NCBI GenBank assembly: GCA_023853785.1
Contig: JAJIRX010000686.1
Location: 1 to 57,404 of the forward strand
Direction: 5' to 3'
Source of the DNA: Psilocybe azurescens
Taxonomy: Eukaryota > Basidiomycota > Agaricomycetes > Agaricales > Agrocybaceae
DNA: 57,404 nt
In this document: one piece after another, positions 10,636 through 22,085 of the stretch
How positions within the stretch are numbered: the first letter of the stretch is position 1
How the letters are laid out: every line of letters begins with the position of its first letter
Translations under genes and position numbers: made by a program
Notes under the pieces: generated by a model
Told to the model about the DNA's origin: nothing
Seen by the model: the letters and a program-made list of their open reading frames with translations, nothing else
Databases searched by the model: none

Positions 10636-11616
10636 AAAATTCATATCTAAATGGGGAAGTTTAGGGCAGAAGTGAGGCCTGAGGTGAAGGTCAACAAACA
10701 AGCCAGATGAATATAGGTGCAGACAAGACACTAAGGTTGACGTACCTCCACTCACAAGATCATCTACTAGAGAGTCTATGTCTTTATTATCCACATATTT
10801 CTCATGATTATCACTCCCGCAGTGAGATTCTTCATCACCGTCACATTTTTCTTACTGTTCAAGGTCGCCAGTGTCGCTGCCCAAGTTGGAAGTTATCGTG
10901 TGGTCGACTATCTTCTTTTGAGTCAGCAGTTGACCTGTCACAGAGGCTGTTGACAAACAAACACAATTCAAGTCATTGAACAATCTGACAACAGCCTGCC
11001 GACTTGAGCGGTTCATGAGTCTCTTTTATTATTATTTCTTAATACCCTCCCAACGTTTGCTATATTTTCTTGCTTGGCGACAGAATGCGGCTATAATAAA
11101 TCCTTTACAATGTTTACAATGGGAAGGACAAGTTGGAAACTGAAGTGGTGCTCCCACCGCATTGATGCCATTTGGAGTTGATCGAAAGCATGTTGACCAA
11201 TTATCATGAACAATTCTTGAAGGTAAGCAGGATCAATGTGTAGGATTTTTTTGTTAAAACTGAGGAATCATTCTAGCACCACAAACTTATCCTTCTTTTG
11301 GAGTCACCTATGCCCTCTGTTGCTCAAGTCCCTTTCCGACCGCCCTCAATTCCCACTGCTTCTACGATGTACCCATGTTGTGTTCCTTCTTCTCAAAAGG
11401 TTCTCCTTGGAACTGAGGACAGAATCGGAAGGATTCTTGATGTTGCTTATTTGAATCATCAGTGAGGAAAATGGTCCTGATTCTTCAGAACAACCACACC
11501 ATTCTCACTCCTCAAAATCTCTCTGGATGTGTGTTCTGGCCATGGAAATCACGAGAGGGTTTGTCTCTCACATATTCTCCCTCAGTATCCTGTTTTGGCT
11601 CACTGATGTGCCTTTA
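10636..11616. other. No recognisable gene
   Basis: Short open frames exist (for example 10707-10979 and 11236-11454) but none has family motifs or supporting splice structure. I see no repeat structure here beyond the hairpin to its left. Confidence 0.5.
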
Positions 11617-12086
11617 TGTTAGTTTTTGTGATTAAACACTTTGTTTCTAATGTTCTACACTTGATATTTGGACTTGTACAAATGGACCCTTAGTTAGAAT
11701 TCGCTCTTTTCGGTGTTTTTGCACACTGTTCTGTTAATAACTTTTTGTAGAGTAAAGTTATTCAAATTCTAATTACTGATCCGGAATCCCCTCGTTGAGA
11801 CGGTTCCGGTGATATATAATTTGTCATGTAATTATAGGTTTGGTGTTTTGATGCAATATTGTGGACACCTATAGTCATGCCTTGCCATTTTTAGACACTT
11901 AGCCATGTAAAAGACCAGTATTCCTACTATGTCTGAGGAAACAAAGACACTAGAACAAGATTTGGAGTCTACAGAAGCAATTTACTATTTTCACTCATAC
12001 TTGTCATTGTTGTGCATTTGAGATTTGACTCTATTGTTACTCATCAGTATAGCTACTGATTTGTGCATTATTGTCTATTTCTAACA
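11617..12086 (+). mobile_element. Solo LTR S2 (470 bp) with 5-bp target duplication
   Basis: It begins TGTTAGTTTTTGTG and ends CTATTTCTAACA, giving TGTTAG/CTAACA inverted termini. It is flanked by CTTTA on both sides (11612-11616 and 12087-12091). It is a sister of the LTR at 701-1167 in the same orientation. One of the differences is GAATTCGCTC here versus GAATTTGCTC there, a CpG transition. No internal region is attached. Confidence 0.92.
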
Positions 12087-13977
12087 CTTTAGTCTATGTA
12101 GCAATGCTGAACTTATTAGAAATTTATGGGAACACTATGATGCCCTTGATACCGGCTCAAAAGCTGTAACTTCTCTTGTGACAGCTCTTAAACGACGTGT
12201 CAGTCAGCAAATGGGGGTATTGGGGTGCAGCCCAAATCTTCGTCGTCATCTAATGCTACTGGTGCTGCTGGAGCTGCAGCATATGGTCTAGACATGGCAG
12301 GAAGAGTGGCAAGTGCATCTGTTTCCGGTGTCGTGACTATGATTGGCAGCAAGGCAGGATTGAGCTCACACAGATCTTCCATGAAACTCCAATGGTATTT
12401 ATTACCTTCTGCTTGCTATACTTTAACTAAAAATTCTTCTGTTTCTAGCATCGATCAATTAGACAAGGCCAAAGCTCCTGCGATACCTGAGGCAAGCCAT
12501 ACATTCCCATCACTGCCTTCATGCTCTGCTAAAAGCATGGGCAGAACGGCATGAGCTACCATCAAATTGGAATTTGCATCTGTGCGAAGCACATGCCCTT
12601 TCCTTTCTTCTTTACCTGCCATGCCTCCATCATCAACAACAACATCAACCGTCCTGCTGATTCTTCCTCTTCCCCTTCCTCCATCTTCACCACTGCCACC
12701 TTGCCATTAATATCCTCATACCCTGCCTCAAACTCAAATTCCACCTCTCGTAGCGCCTCATCTAGTGTTTCGGTTTCTGCTTCAACTGAGATGACCAACA
12801 CCCCTGCAAGCATGAGCTTGAGCCTCGTTCTAAGCACAGGAGCAATGACTCCTGCAACCTCACCTACACTGTCTCATGACTCTGTCTCGTCCAAAACCAT
12901 TTTAGTGTTGAAGGGGCAAAGGAATCGGATCCCACGCAAACTCCCATCCAAACAATCTCCTCGCCGGCAAGGCGACAGGGATAGACCCATGCTTGCGGAT
13001 GTACGCGAGGGTCCTCCATCGCCACCTTCTTAGCTTTTGGTTTAGGCTTCGCTGTCTTGGGCTTGAGTGGTATCACTGCTGCCGCCGATTTAGTCGCCCT
13101 GATGCTAGTCAAGTTCTTAGTAACCCCACCACCCTCCTCAAGCTCGTCCTCCTCTTGTTTGTGCCGTTGCTCCCTGCACTGCCACCAGCATGGTGACCCT
13201 TACTCCCGCAGAACGACCCGCAGACACACAACCTCTGCACTGTCCAATCCATCCAATCCATCATCTTGCAAGCCTGGCCTGTGCCTCGGGCGACATTCTC
13301 CTTCATCATCTCGACAAACCTCTTAGACAAGCTGTTCGTGGAGGTGCTGGTGAGCTATCAGGCGATGACGAACATCTCAGGCATGCTCAGGCTCACGATA
13401 CCGTGAGATGCATTTTTCAACTTGTTGTCCAAGTTCGCTGTACCCCCTCGTGTTGTGTCGAGCTTAGAGTCGTGGGTTGAGCATCCGCCACCGCAGATGC
13501 CCCATTTGGCGACTGCCGCCCTTCCCGAGGGCCTCAGACTAGGTGGCCCAATGCAGCCACCTAGGCTCTCTGAGAGGAACATGGCATGCCTCAAAGTGCT
13601 TCGGTTGCACTCTTTTCCTTGCTGGAAGTTTGGGAGAAAGCTGGTATTCTGTGCTGGAAGCATTGCAGAATGCAGATTCTGTCCTCGGTTTGATGGCTAG
13701 GGGTGGTGGAGGGCAGAGCAATAAGAACATCAGGAAAAGGGATTTTCCTGAGAATGTCTTAGGTAATTACAACCTTTATAAAGCACATTTATCACTCTAG
13801 GCTGCTTTGGGATGTCTTTGTGGTCTTTGGAAATAGTCTGATTCCTCAAAGCTTTCAGCAGTCTTTGCAAGATTTCAAATTTCTCTGAAGCTCTCTATGA
13901 GTCTTCTAAAAATTCTAAATTACCACAAAGCATTCTTGAAATTTCTGAGCATAGCATTATTAAATCTTAGATAAGTA
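12087..13977 (-). other. Possible degraded minus-strand gene, family unknown
   Basis: Several minus-strand frames have protein-like composition: a Lys/Pro-rich segment KPKTAKPKPKAKKVAMEDPR (13080-13010), an acidic stretch KMEEGEEEES near 12680, and a Cys/Gly-containing stretch near 13240. They lie in different frames with no motif I can name. Ser- and Thr-rich plus-strand frames over the same interval look like shadows of the acidic, Lys-rich strand. Treated as an unresolved pseudogene candidate. Confidence 0.25.
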
Positions 13978-14289
13978 TAGGGAATGGCATGGGTAACCTG
14001 CGGGAATCTCGCGCTATACCCATACCCGTACCCTTGGCGAGCCCTACCCGCAATCCGGCGGGTTTACCTGTCAAAACAAGCCCAAAACAACCTGAACAGT
14101 TGAGAAATGAGGGAGATAGATCAGAAATAGTGAATTTCACTGCTTCCTTTCTATCTCACTCAATTCTCAGCCGTTTGGGACGTTCTAGAGCTCGTTTGAA
14201 ATCTCACGCGTACTAAAATCGTTACCCGTACCCGTACCTGTGTGTACCATTACCCATAACCCGCACAGGCTCAAAAATGCGTGCCATTC
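13978..14289. mobile_element. Short TIR element (312 bp) with 12-bp direct flanks
   Basis: The left end TAGGGAATGGCATGGGTAAC and the right end ...GCGTGCCATTC form short imperfect inverted termini around GGAATGGCA. The interval is flanked by identical CTTAGATAAGTA (13966-13977 and 14290-14301). It contains many (A)CCCGTACCC motifs in both orientations near the ends. No coding capacity. The long target duplication would suit a Mutator-like MITE, but the TIRs are too short to classify firmly. Confidence 0.65.
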
Positions 14290-14445
14290 CTTAGATAAGT
14301 ACATAGCTAATTTAATAAACTACATCTACAACATGATATTTAAAAGATAATGGAATAAGACAGGGGCACAGGGCCTGGTGATTGCAGGAAAATAGTAGCT
14401 GCATGGTAAGAAAAGATATGCAAAAAGGCAAATTCAATTTGAACC

Positions 14446-14762
14446 TAGACAATGGCACAGGTTCGGGTATTCTGTATGGGTTAATAGCCAGACATAGCGC
14501 GGATACAATTACAGATAAAAAATTCTGTTTGTCCCCTTCAAAACGAGCCCAAAATCATAATTTTTGAACCAAAACTGAGTAAGTTACAGCCAATTTTGTG
14601 CAATATATTAAAATAGGCCATATCTCAGTCATTTCTGGCCCGATTTGGCTATTTTTGAACTCTTTTGATTGGTAAACATGCACAGATCGTGGGTATAGTA
14701 TTACACAGGCTGGATACGGATAATAGGGCCGATACGCACAGGAATACACATGCTGTTGCCCT
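14446..14762. mobile_element. MITE-like element M1, copy 1
   Basis: About 317 bp, running from TAGACAATGGCACAGGTTCG to GAATACACATGCTGTTGCCC. It is alignable along its length with 15136-15454: shared GGGTTAATAGCC, CCTTCAAAAC, CCAAAACTGAGT, ATATCTCAGTCATTTCT and TTTGGCT blocks in the same order. The ends are inverted repeats (GGCAACAGCATG versus GACAATGGCAC). The flanks TTTGAACC and TTGAAAGC are at best a decayed 8-bp duplication. Confidence 0.65.
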
Positions 14763-15022
14763 TGAAAGCAAATAAATAATGTAAATCACATGACATTCTC
14801 CATTTGTGCTTTTGTTTACTTATGCCATTCCTGTTGAAGTGAACTCTTTCAACATTCCACCACTCACCACATTCTCACATCCTTGTTTAGAGCTTGGATA
14901 ACTGAAAGATATGTACTACCACATTCTTCTCACCAAGCACTGTTCCTATAACTCACCATGCCTTTAGTACAACTTATACAAGATGGGATGCGTTTTGGTT
15001 GTGACAGTATTTCCTAAAAAGG

Positions 15023-15068
15023 GACATGACCAAATCTATGAGACGTGTCTTGTAGATTTGGTCACGTC
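15023..15068. repeat. Imperfect 22-bp-arm hairpin related to 10592-10635
   Basis: The arm GACATGACCAAATCTATGAG (plus AC) pairs with the reverse complement of GTCTTGTAGATTTGGTCACG (plus TC), with three mismatches. The right arm keeps the same TCTTGTAGATTTGGTCAC core as the hairpin at 10.6 kb, so the two are copies of one palindromic family. It lies between the two M1 MITEs. Confidence 0.75.
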
Positions 15069-15135
15069 CACTTTTCATATCAGTTTTGCAAAATTTTCCC
15101 ATGCATCATGTGAAAGGTTGAGCTTCTGTGATTTG

Positions 15136-15454
15136 TAGGCAATGGCACGGGTTCGGGTATTGTGTACGGGTTAATAGCCGGTTATTGTGCGGATAAAATT
15201 ATGGATAAAATTTATCCTACCTGTCACCTTCAAAACAAGTCCAAAAGCGTAATTTTTAAGCCAAAACTGAGTGAATTATGGCCAATTGTATGCAATGCAT
15301 TAAAATACACCATATCTCAGTCATTTCTACACCAATTTGGCTGTTTTTAGACTCTTTTGATGGGTAAAAATGCGCAATTCATGTGTATGGTATTGCAAAG
15401 ATTTAATATGACTAAAAGGGCCAATATATACGAGAATACCCATGCTGTTGCCTA
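15136..15454. mobile_element. MITE-like element M1, copy 2 (319 bp)
   Basis: It runs from TAGGCAATGGCACGGGTTCG to CATGCTGTTGCCTA. Terminal inverted repeats TAGGCAAyrGCAyGGGTATT are clear. It is flanked by GTGATTTG (15128-15135) and GCGATTTG (15455-15462), an 8-bp target duplication with a single CpG-type C/T difference. An 8-bp duplication suggests hAT cross-mobilisation. No coding capacity. Confidence 0.75.
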
Positions 15455-15462
15455 GCGATTTG

Positions 15463-17300
15463 TGAAGTTCAACTTTGTTCTTGGTTCACCACCACCACCA
15501 CCATTCCCTTACCCTCATAATTGTCAATGATGCCCAATGTTGTTCACTGCCCACTCACTGTGCTAATACTAAGTACCAGCATTCCCTTTATATAGTAAAG
15601 CTGACACCACCTGACAGTAACAAGAACTGGCAATGGTGCCCATGTAGCGTAATAATGGCAGTACCTCAGTAAGTACTACCATTATGCTCTCCACCACGCT
15701 CTATTGCTAATCCATAACCAAGACCCCCAGTGTACCATGCCACATGCTTATGCCACATGCAGTGGCAACTGAATATGCAACTAGCTCACATCAAACACCA
15801 TGCAGCCCATCTGCACAGATATGTTCAGTCCATCTCCCGTCTTTTTCTTTTTGCTAACAATCATACTTTCAACAGACCACAGAGGATGGCTCACAGTCCT
15901 GTCATCTTTGTCATCTGTTGTGTCTAATGCCCACTACCCTACACTCACAATTGCCACCACTGGAATAGGAATGCTAAATCCTGAAAGTGAATATACCACA
16001 GCCCCTCTTCTGTCTCTTTACTAACTACAACGTGCATAACAGGTTGCATAGGACTGTTTTTGCCCCAGCACTGGCATCGGTGATGTATCATTTGCCACAT
16101 TCATTTGGCCATCCAGTGACTCACCACCCATTTCCCTGTGCTTACATTTGGTGGCACTCATCCCACCATCTTGCCTTTTGGAGTAATGAATGAGGGCGCT
16201 AAATTCTGACAGGTATGTTTTGATTATTGTTTCCCCCACTTTTTTGCTCGCTAAAACTCATGTAATAGACAACTATCTCTGGTCCTGATGTCTATGAACC
16301 GCTTGCCCTCTCCCCTTCCTCAACCTGCTGTGCCCATCCAATGGTCCAATGCCAACATTAGCTATAGTATCTTAGATTACAATGATTGACTACCCCACAT
16401 TCTATCTATCCTATTATACATTATTTTTATATATCCTCTTCCCTGTCTGTGATTGTATAATCAACTAGCATATCACTATAGTAGAGAGCTTGCTTTAATT
16501 ATATATACATTTTACTATACTTGAATTCTGTAAGATGCCATTACCATGCTGCGTCTCAGGTGAACCTGAAGAGAAATAAAAGACATCTCAGTGGATGTCA
16601 GAGATGCCTTAAGTAGCTTTAGATGTCTATGAGAGGTCTTTGGGAGGCCTGTGGATAATATTTGGGTTGCTTTGGAATGCTTTGGATAAACTGTTCCCAC
16701 GTCACTTTGTGTTGAAAGGTGCTTAGGGTGCTTTGTGTCTTTATCATCTTTAAAGTCTCTAAGATGCTTAAAGACACCTAGATTTCTTTGGGATAAAACC
16801 TCTTTTCCTGATGTAAGGCAGAGGAAATGATGATTGCGCAGTATACAAAGAGGATTAGACATTAGACAGCTCTGGAAGACCCAAAGCTAAAAGGTTTGAA
16901 GTTGAGGCAACACCGTTTATGAGTGAGAATGCAGTCAGCTCTGGAAGGCCCAAAGCTGACGATGGATAAGGTGTGAGTCTGAGTTGCTGATGACAACCAA
17001 TAGGGATTTGTCACTATTTGTCAAACCCTTTGGCATCAGCATGATCAACGCGGTGAAAGGGTGTAAACCATTCTGAGCTTACAATTCGTAGTGAGATACA
17101 GAGGCCCTTATTTTTGCGATTGTTATCTGTAATAAACTAGTACATTATACTAGTGAAGGGTAGGAGATACGCCAGACTATTAGGCTTTGAGGCTTTACTT
17201 CCTAGAGGGCCAACAAGAGTAATAGACCTTACAAACTAACTAAGGTGTAGTGTGGCCTATTAATCAGTGCTACAAATCAAAGACTACCTTTAGTTTCCTA
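15463..17300. other. No gene seen; minor duplicated motif
   Basis: No coding sequence with recognisable motifs. An AGCTCTGGAAGACCCAAAGC motif near 16866-16886 recurs near 16934-16955 (AGCTCTGGAAGGCCCAAAGC). The remainder is low-information intergenic or old repeat sequence. Confidence 0.5.
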
Positions 17301-17329
17301 CACAGCTATCAAAGCAACCCTAACTGAGC

Positions 17330-18850
17330 GTCCGAAGCGATCACCCGCTCCATTGATCATACTATTAGTCCCATGCAAAGAAGAAACCCTTAAGAAATGA
17401 CCTTGGCTCTTACAAGGGGTAACACCCACCAGTGTCTTACCAAGCAATCGCCAAGTGATGAAAACCTTATTAATTAGCAAAAGCAATCACTGTGTCCAGG
17501 CCTCACAAAGGCTGTTCACTAAATTAGGCAATCAACCGGCTTGGGGATCAGGCATCACTGCGCCACACAGGTGATCGCCCCACGGACCGAATGTATTGGC
17601 AATTGAAATCTTATCTACAACTCAGCATATGGCGGTCTACTAGATCCGACTATAACAACTTGTAATTTGCAATGCAGCCAATGTGAGTGAGCGATCGCCC
17701 AGCCAGTGATCGCCACACAATACTAGAGGTAACTTGCCTCATGATAAGGGCACCTGCTGTTCCAGGGGGTCCTAAACCAATAGCAACCGTGCTGGGGAAC
17801 ATTGGGAGGGTTTCCTAGAAATATACCCCTAAGCAATCTAGTCCCGACATGCCTTAGCCGTGAGCCATCTGATAAAACAAGTCGGGTGATCACTACCCAA
17901 GAAGGCACTGCTGCATGGACAACCATGTTATCTTCAAATAAGTGCCGTAGCCCAGGCAAACTAGTACTTTCCACTATTATAATTGGTGCAGCAAAGGCTA
18001 GGCAGCACGTGGTCCATTTCCTTCCTTTTCTCTTAGTCTCTTTCAATTATCACAAGCCAAAGTATCTATTTAGTCTATAAAAACAGCCCTGTATCTTAGA
18101 ATAGGAACCAAGTAATTTACACCCCAGATTTGATATCAGAATTTACTCTGAATAAGAATTCTAGTGTTAACACTTCAAGGACTAGTAATTTGTGTGATAA
18201 GAGATCGAACACTGCAGTTCACCTTAAGCAATTAGGGCGCTACCTGGTTTTGTGAGTGATCGCCATTGTGATATTCAACGTCAGGTCTATTAGACTTGAT
18301 AAGCAGGCTTTTATAAGTCATCTGTGGACTGCCCTGGGGATTGTTAAGTACAGATTGGAACCCTATACAACTAGTGATTGCTCATAGTAACTAGGGACGA
18401 CTGTCAGAGAACTCCAACTGTTCAGGACGTTGCCTATAGTAAGACTGCCCTGGGGATTATTAAGTACAAGTGGGAACCCTATAAAGGCTAGTGATCGCTC
18501 ATAGTAACTAGGGACGACTGTCAGAGAAATCCGACTGTTTTCAGGACATTGCCTATAGTAAACTAAGGACTGTGGACTAGTGTGCCCAGTTGCTTATAGG
18601 AACCAAGGATCTACTATGTGTTAATATGGGTGATCGCTTATAGTGTTTGATAAAGTTTGAGTTTGGGTTTTATAAAGAGAAACTGTTAAGTGTCCCGTGT
18701 ACACTCACCCCCAAAAGCGATCCCCCTGATATTGGTGATCGCCCTCATATAGAGATCACCCTTACTATTCAAGTGCCTTGTGTGTACTAGCCTGTAAAAA
18801 TGTTCCCTAGCTACTAGTGATCACCCCAGAGCGATCATCTAAGTCTGTAC
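17330..18850. repeat. GATCGC/GATCACC-rich repeat zone
   Basis: About 14 sites of the form GTGATCRCC, GCGATC or close variants fall in 1.5 kb (for example 17337, 17571, 17691, 17706, 17884, 18255, 18491, 18630, 18717, 18735, 18817, 18833), far denser than elsewhere in the window. No convincing gene overlaps. The zone probably belongs to an old transposable element, such as an untranslated or long-terminal region, but no boundaries could be set. Confidence 0.6.
18327..18561. repeat. Direct tandem duplication, unit about 116-119 bp
   Basis: Unit 1 (18327-18442) and unit 2 (18443-18561) both start GACTGCCCTGGGGATT and end GCCTATAGTAA. They share TCATAGTAACTAGGGACGAC and differ by a few substitutions and small insertions. 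Each unit carries one GATYGCTCATAG motif. Confidence 0.85.
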
Positions 18851-19287
18851 TCTGCTGAACTAGTTATTGTAATAAGCCTTATGAGCTTACCCTCCCAGAT
18901 CGAACTGATCAATATAAATATTTGATTGGGTGTTGTGTATTGGGCAATTACAAAGTCACCCCGCACTAAATATCTCAGCGGTCATTGTCTGATCGTGTTC
19001 TCTATTCTCTTCAACGCCAACGCTACATCGTCTGTATTGAGTCCTTCAGTACAGATTGATACCAGCTCACTATCCTTCTTAATTCCAACACATTGCTGTC
19101 CTGGGTCCTCCTGACAGCCTGTTTTTCCTTTGTTCAGTCGTCTGACTCTGATCATCTTTAAGCCACACCCCATCAACCAGTAATCGTGTATCAGTAAGGC
19201 CCTTTTACTCAACAAATCTCATATTCAATTAAGTACCCGCAGTTATGATTCCTATTGTTCAAGGAAGCATGAACACATATACGTCAA

Positions 19288-21812
19288 CAACCCAATGGAC
19301 TTCACTAACGGGAGGGCATTGCCAATCAACGGTCATATCTTCTACTCTCCAAACTGCCGTCGCGAAAGTGAGCTTACCCCGCCACTTGAACACGCCACAT
19401 GTCTTTGCCATTCAGACCAGGAAGATTTTTGAGAGTTGCACCAACCTCTATGGTGGTCACCAGGGACAGCTTACATCGCCTTTCTTTTGATGCAACCAAC
19501 TTTCTATGGACCCCTTTACCAAGAACTTTTGACGTGCCCTCATGGATTGATTGTGGACAATCAGGATTTTCATTGGACCCTCAAACTACTATCAGCTGGA
19601 GGAAACTTGAGCTGGATCTTGAAGATATCTTGCAGTCTTTGCATGATCATTATCATGTTCCAGTGGTCAAAAGGTTGTATACACTGCATTGGCCCACAGC
19701 AGCTCCCATAAGCAAATATGTGACTTCCAATGACATATTAAGCAAACGAGAGGTTGGTTTTCCGTGTTGATGGCAAAAATCTCTTATATGATTGCCATTG
19801 CCCTCAGCATGGATACGGATGATGTGGAACCGGATTACATCCCTAGGTGGTTTGAGTTCCTGTGTATCGTTGGCCAGTGGAACCAAGCATTTATATCTGG
19901 CATTCAAGCATCAGTGGCCAATTTCGCTCCCTACAACGCTTCGAGTCGGGATTTTCTTGCAGATTCTGCGGCCTGAGCTAGGGCAGTTCTCTGTCGATTG
20001 GTTCTGCAAATATTCTGTCCCAGTTTGGTATCCGTGGGGCCGGAATGAAGCAGCTGCCGCCAACCAGACCACTCAGATTTGTCGTTTAAAACCGCCATCG
20101 GATCAACTTCAACTGGTGACCACCTTCCTCACTAAAACCCCTTCCAACAAATCTCCCAGCGGCCAACACAAGAAAATCTCTTCTTGCGAATTTTCTGAGC
20201 ATGAGCTAGAAGAAGAGCCCAACCCTGAGGACAAGGATGACTCTGAGAAACCGTAGCAAGCATACTTGGAGGAGCTTGACAAGCAGACTCAATCCATGAT
20301 TGCCAAGGAAGACCCTCGAATGTGACAGTTGTGGCTCTCACATGAAGCCAATCCCCCTTGGTGCAAAACTAAGGTGTATGTTTGGGAGAAGAATGATGAT
20401 GGAAAGTATGAGAGAACTTCAGTGCTGCAGCACAGTAATGCAGAGATACTGAGTGAATTCAAGCAACCTGGTCAGAAAATCTACAACACCTATTTTAACA
20501 AGTGGAATTGTGGATTCGACTTCATTGACGAACAAGAGTACAATTGGGATTTAGAGAACTGGAGTGATGATGATGACAATACATTTCTCCACAATGGTGT
20601 CACCGCCATTGATGCTACATCTCCTCATCCTAATATTTCAGTTGCTGCCACTGCCACTTTTGGCCCATCTCAAGAACCCCAGCTAGATTGTGCTCAGCAA
20701 GCCAACAGTCAATCAGCATCCTTTTTACAGGTTTTGGATGCTGCCCAGGCATTTAACTTCCAGGTCCTTCCTTGCTCTCAAATACTATCTGAATTTTTGG
20801 CTTTCTGCCACCACTTCCATTGCCAACGTCTCACCCATCTTCTGTTCCCCATGCACCACCCCGTGTTACCCTTTTTGCTCGGTGGTTGGCGTAGTTCCTG
20901 AACCCCAGTTTTTGGATTCTGCATTGTTGCAGTATTGCTTCAAATTCGATATTTTCTTTTTTTGGAGTCCAGCTCTTTGGTGCCTCGAAATGCCATTTTG
21001 ATCTTTCATCAGGGAACCACATGCCTCTCAATGGTGCCAGGCACTTTCAGTACTTGTGCCAGGTACATGAAGACATATTCCTTCTTGATCTCAAAACTAG
21101 GGATGTGACCGTGCCGTGGAGAATAGCAACAACCAATGTTATTGACACTCTGCTCCTTTGCCGCCTCGACTCTACTTTTAGCGACTACGAGCTATGCATC
21201 AAACTGCTCAGGTGGGGTATTCGCTTCCATACCCTTCTTCCACTCAATACCGTAGAACCTGCTGCAATTGCCACAGTTTTCATTCCTGTCCGTCTCTCTG
21301 GTTATAAATTTACAAGTAATGATTACACAGCTTACCTATGAGAACAAGAGGCCCTCCTCTGTAATCCCAGAATTGCCCGGGCCGCTTTGATGAGGGGTGG
21401 GATTATCTGGCGTCTTGTTGTGTCCCAGGTTAGTGCCTCAGATGTTTTACATGGACCTACAACAGCGGTCACACTTCACCATCAAGGTAAGGCAGTTCCT
21501 TCACCAGATCCTGCAATACATCTTTGGGATGATACCCTGGATGAAATGGAATTGAATTCACTATGTGGTCTTGTTCATTGCTACACAGGCACATTTCTTT
21601 TTCGCTGCCAATTCCATTCATTGCTGATGATTTTCAAGGACAAGGCAGTCAGCGTTCTCAGAAATCATAGTGGCCACTGGAAAGCTTATGGAGTAAAGAC
21701 ATTGCACACACATACTGGAATGAGGTTTCTGAGGATATTTTTGCAAAGCAGCTGAAGATGCTTGAGTCTCCAGATGCACAACCACTAATGTCCACTCAGT
21801 GGCGTGGATGGC
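19288..21812 (+). pseudogene. Uncharacterised Agaricomycete protein family, broken copy
   Basis: A string of plus-strand segments forms one recognisable but functionally unknown fungal family. In order: LPINGHIFYSPNCRRESELT (from about 19314), DVPSWIDCGQSGFSLDPQTT, PRWFEFLCIVGQWNQAFISG, TKVYVWEKNDDGKYERTSVL (20359 on), YNTYFNKWNCGFDFIDEQEY (about 20490), an acidic DDDDN run, GYKFTSNDYTAYL (21302), ARAALMRGGIIWRLVVSQVS (about 21376), and a C-terminal HTYWNEVSEDIFAKQLKML. Lesions: in-frame TAG at about 20254 and TGA at about 20322, a stop after DQEDF near 19432, and frame changes at 20700-21000 and after 21590. Trp-rich, with a nucleic-acid-like charged middle; no known catalytic motif seen. 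The family recurs in repeat-rich fungal regions, but its function is not known to me. Confidence 0.6.
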
Positions 21813-22043
21813 TTTGATCAACAAGCACTGCCCACAAGTTCCACGCCAATGCCAAATTGGCCACAGAAGGCTTTATCAGGATGAAAAATGTTTAATGTCT
21901 ATTTATACCTCTGTCCATCTCGTCCATTTTTGTCCTGCCTTGTCATATTAGAAAAACATACAAAACAGACGAAAAAGGAGGCGAGAGGGTACATAGTTGG
22001 TTCAAATAAATATAGAAGCACATGAACATGAAAAAAGAGAAAA

Positions 22044-22076
22044 AATACAAAAAAAAAAAAAGAAAAAAAAAAAGGA
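22044..22076. repeat. Poly-A tract
   Basis: Long A runs (13 and 11 bases) interrupted by G lie immediately left of the minisatellite. They could be the tail of a retroposed sequence or part of the flanking element. No target duplication was identified. Confidence 0.6.
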
Positions 22077-22085
22077 GAGGATGGC

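Noticed and set aside
17723..18046. Minus-strand 107-codon frame in the GATCGC zone
   Set aside because: A GIFLG-like string loosely recalls Copia proteins, but there is no supporting flanking motif and the zone is repeat-rich.
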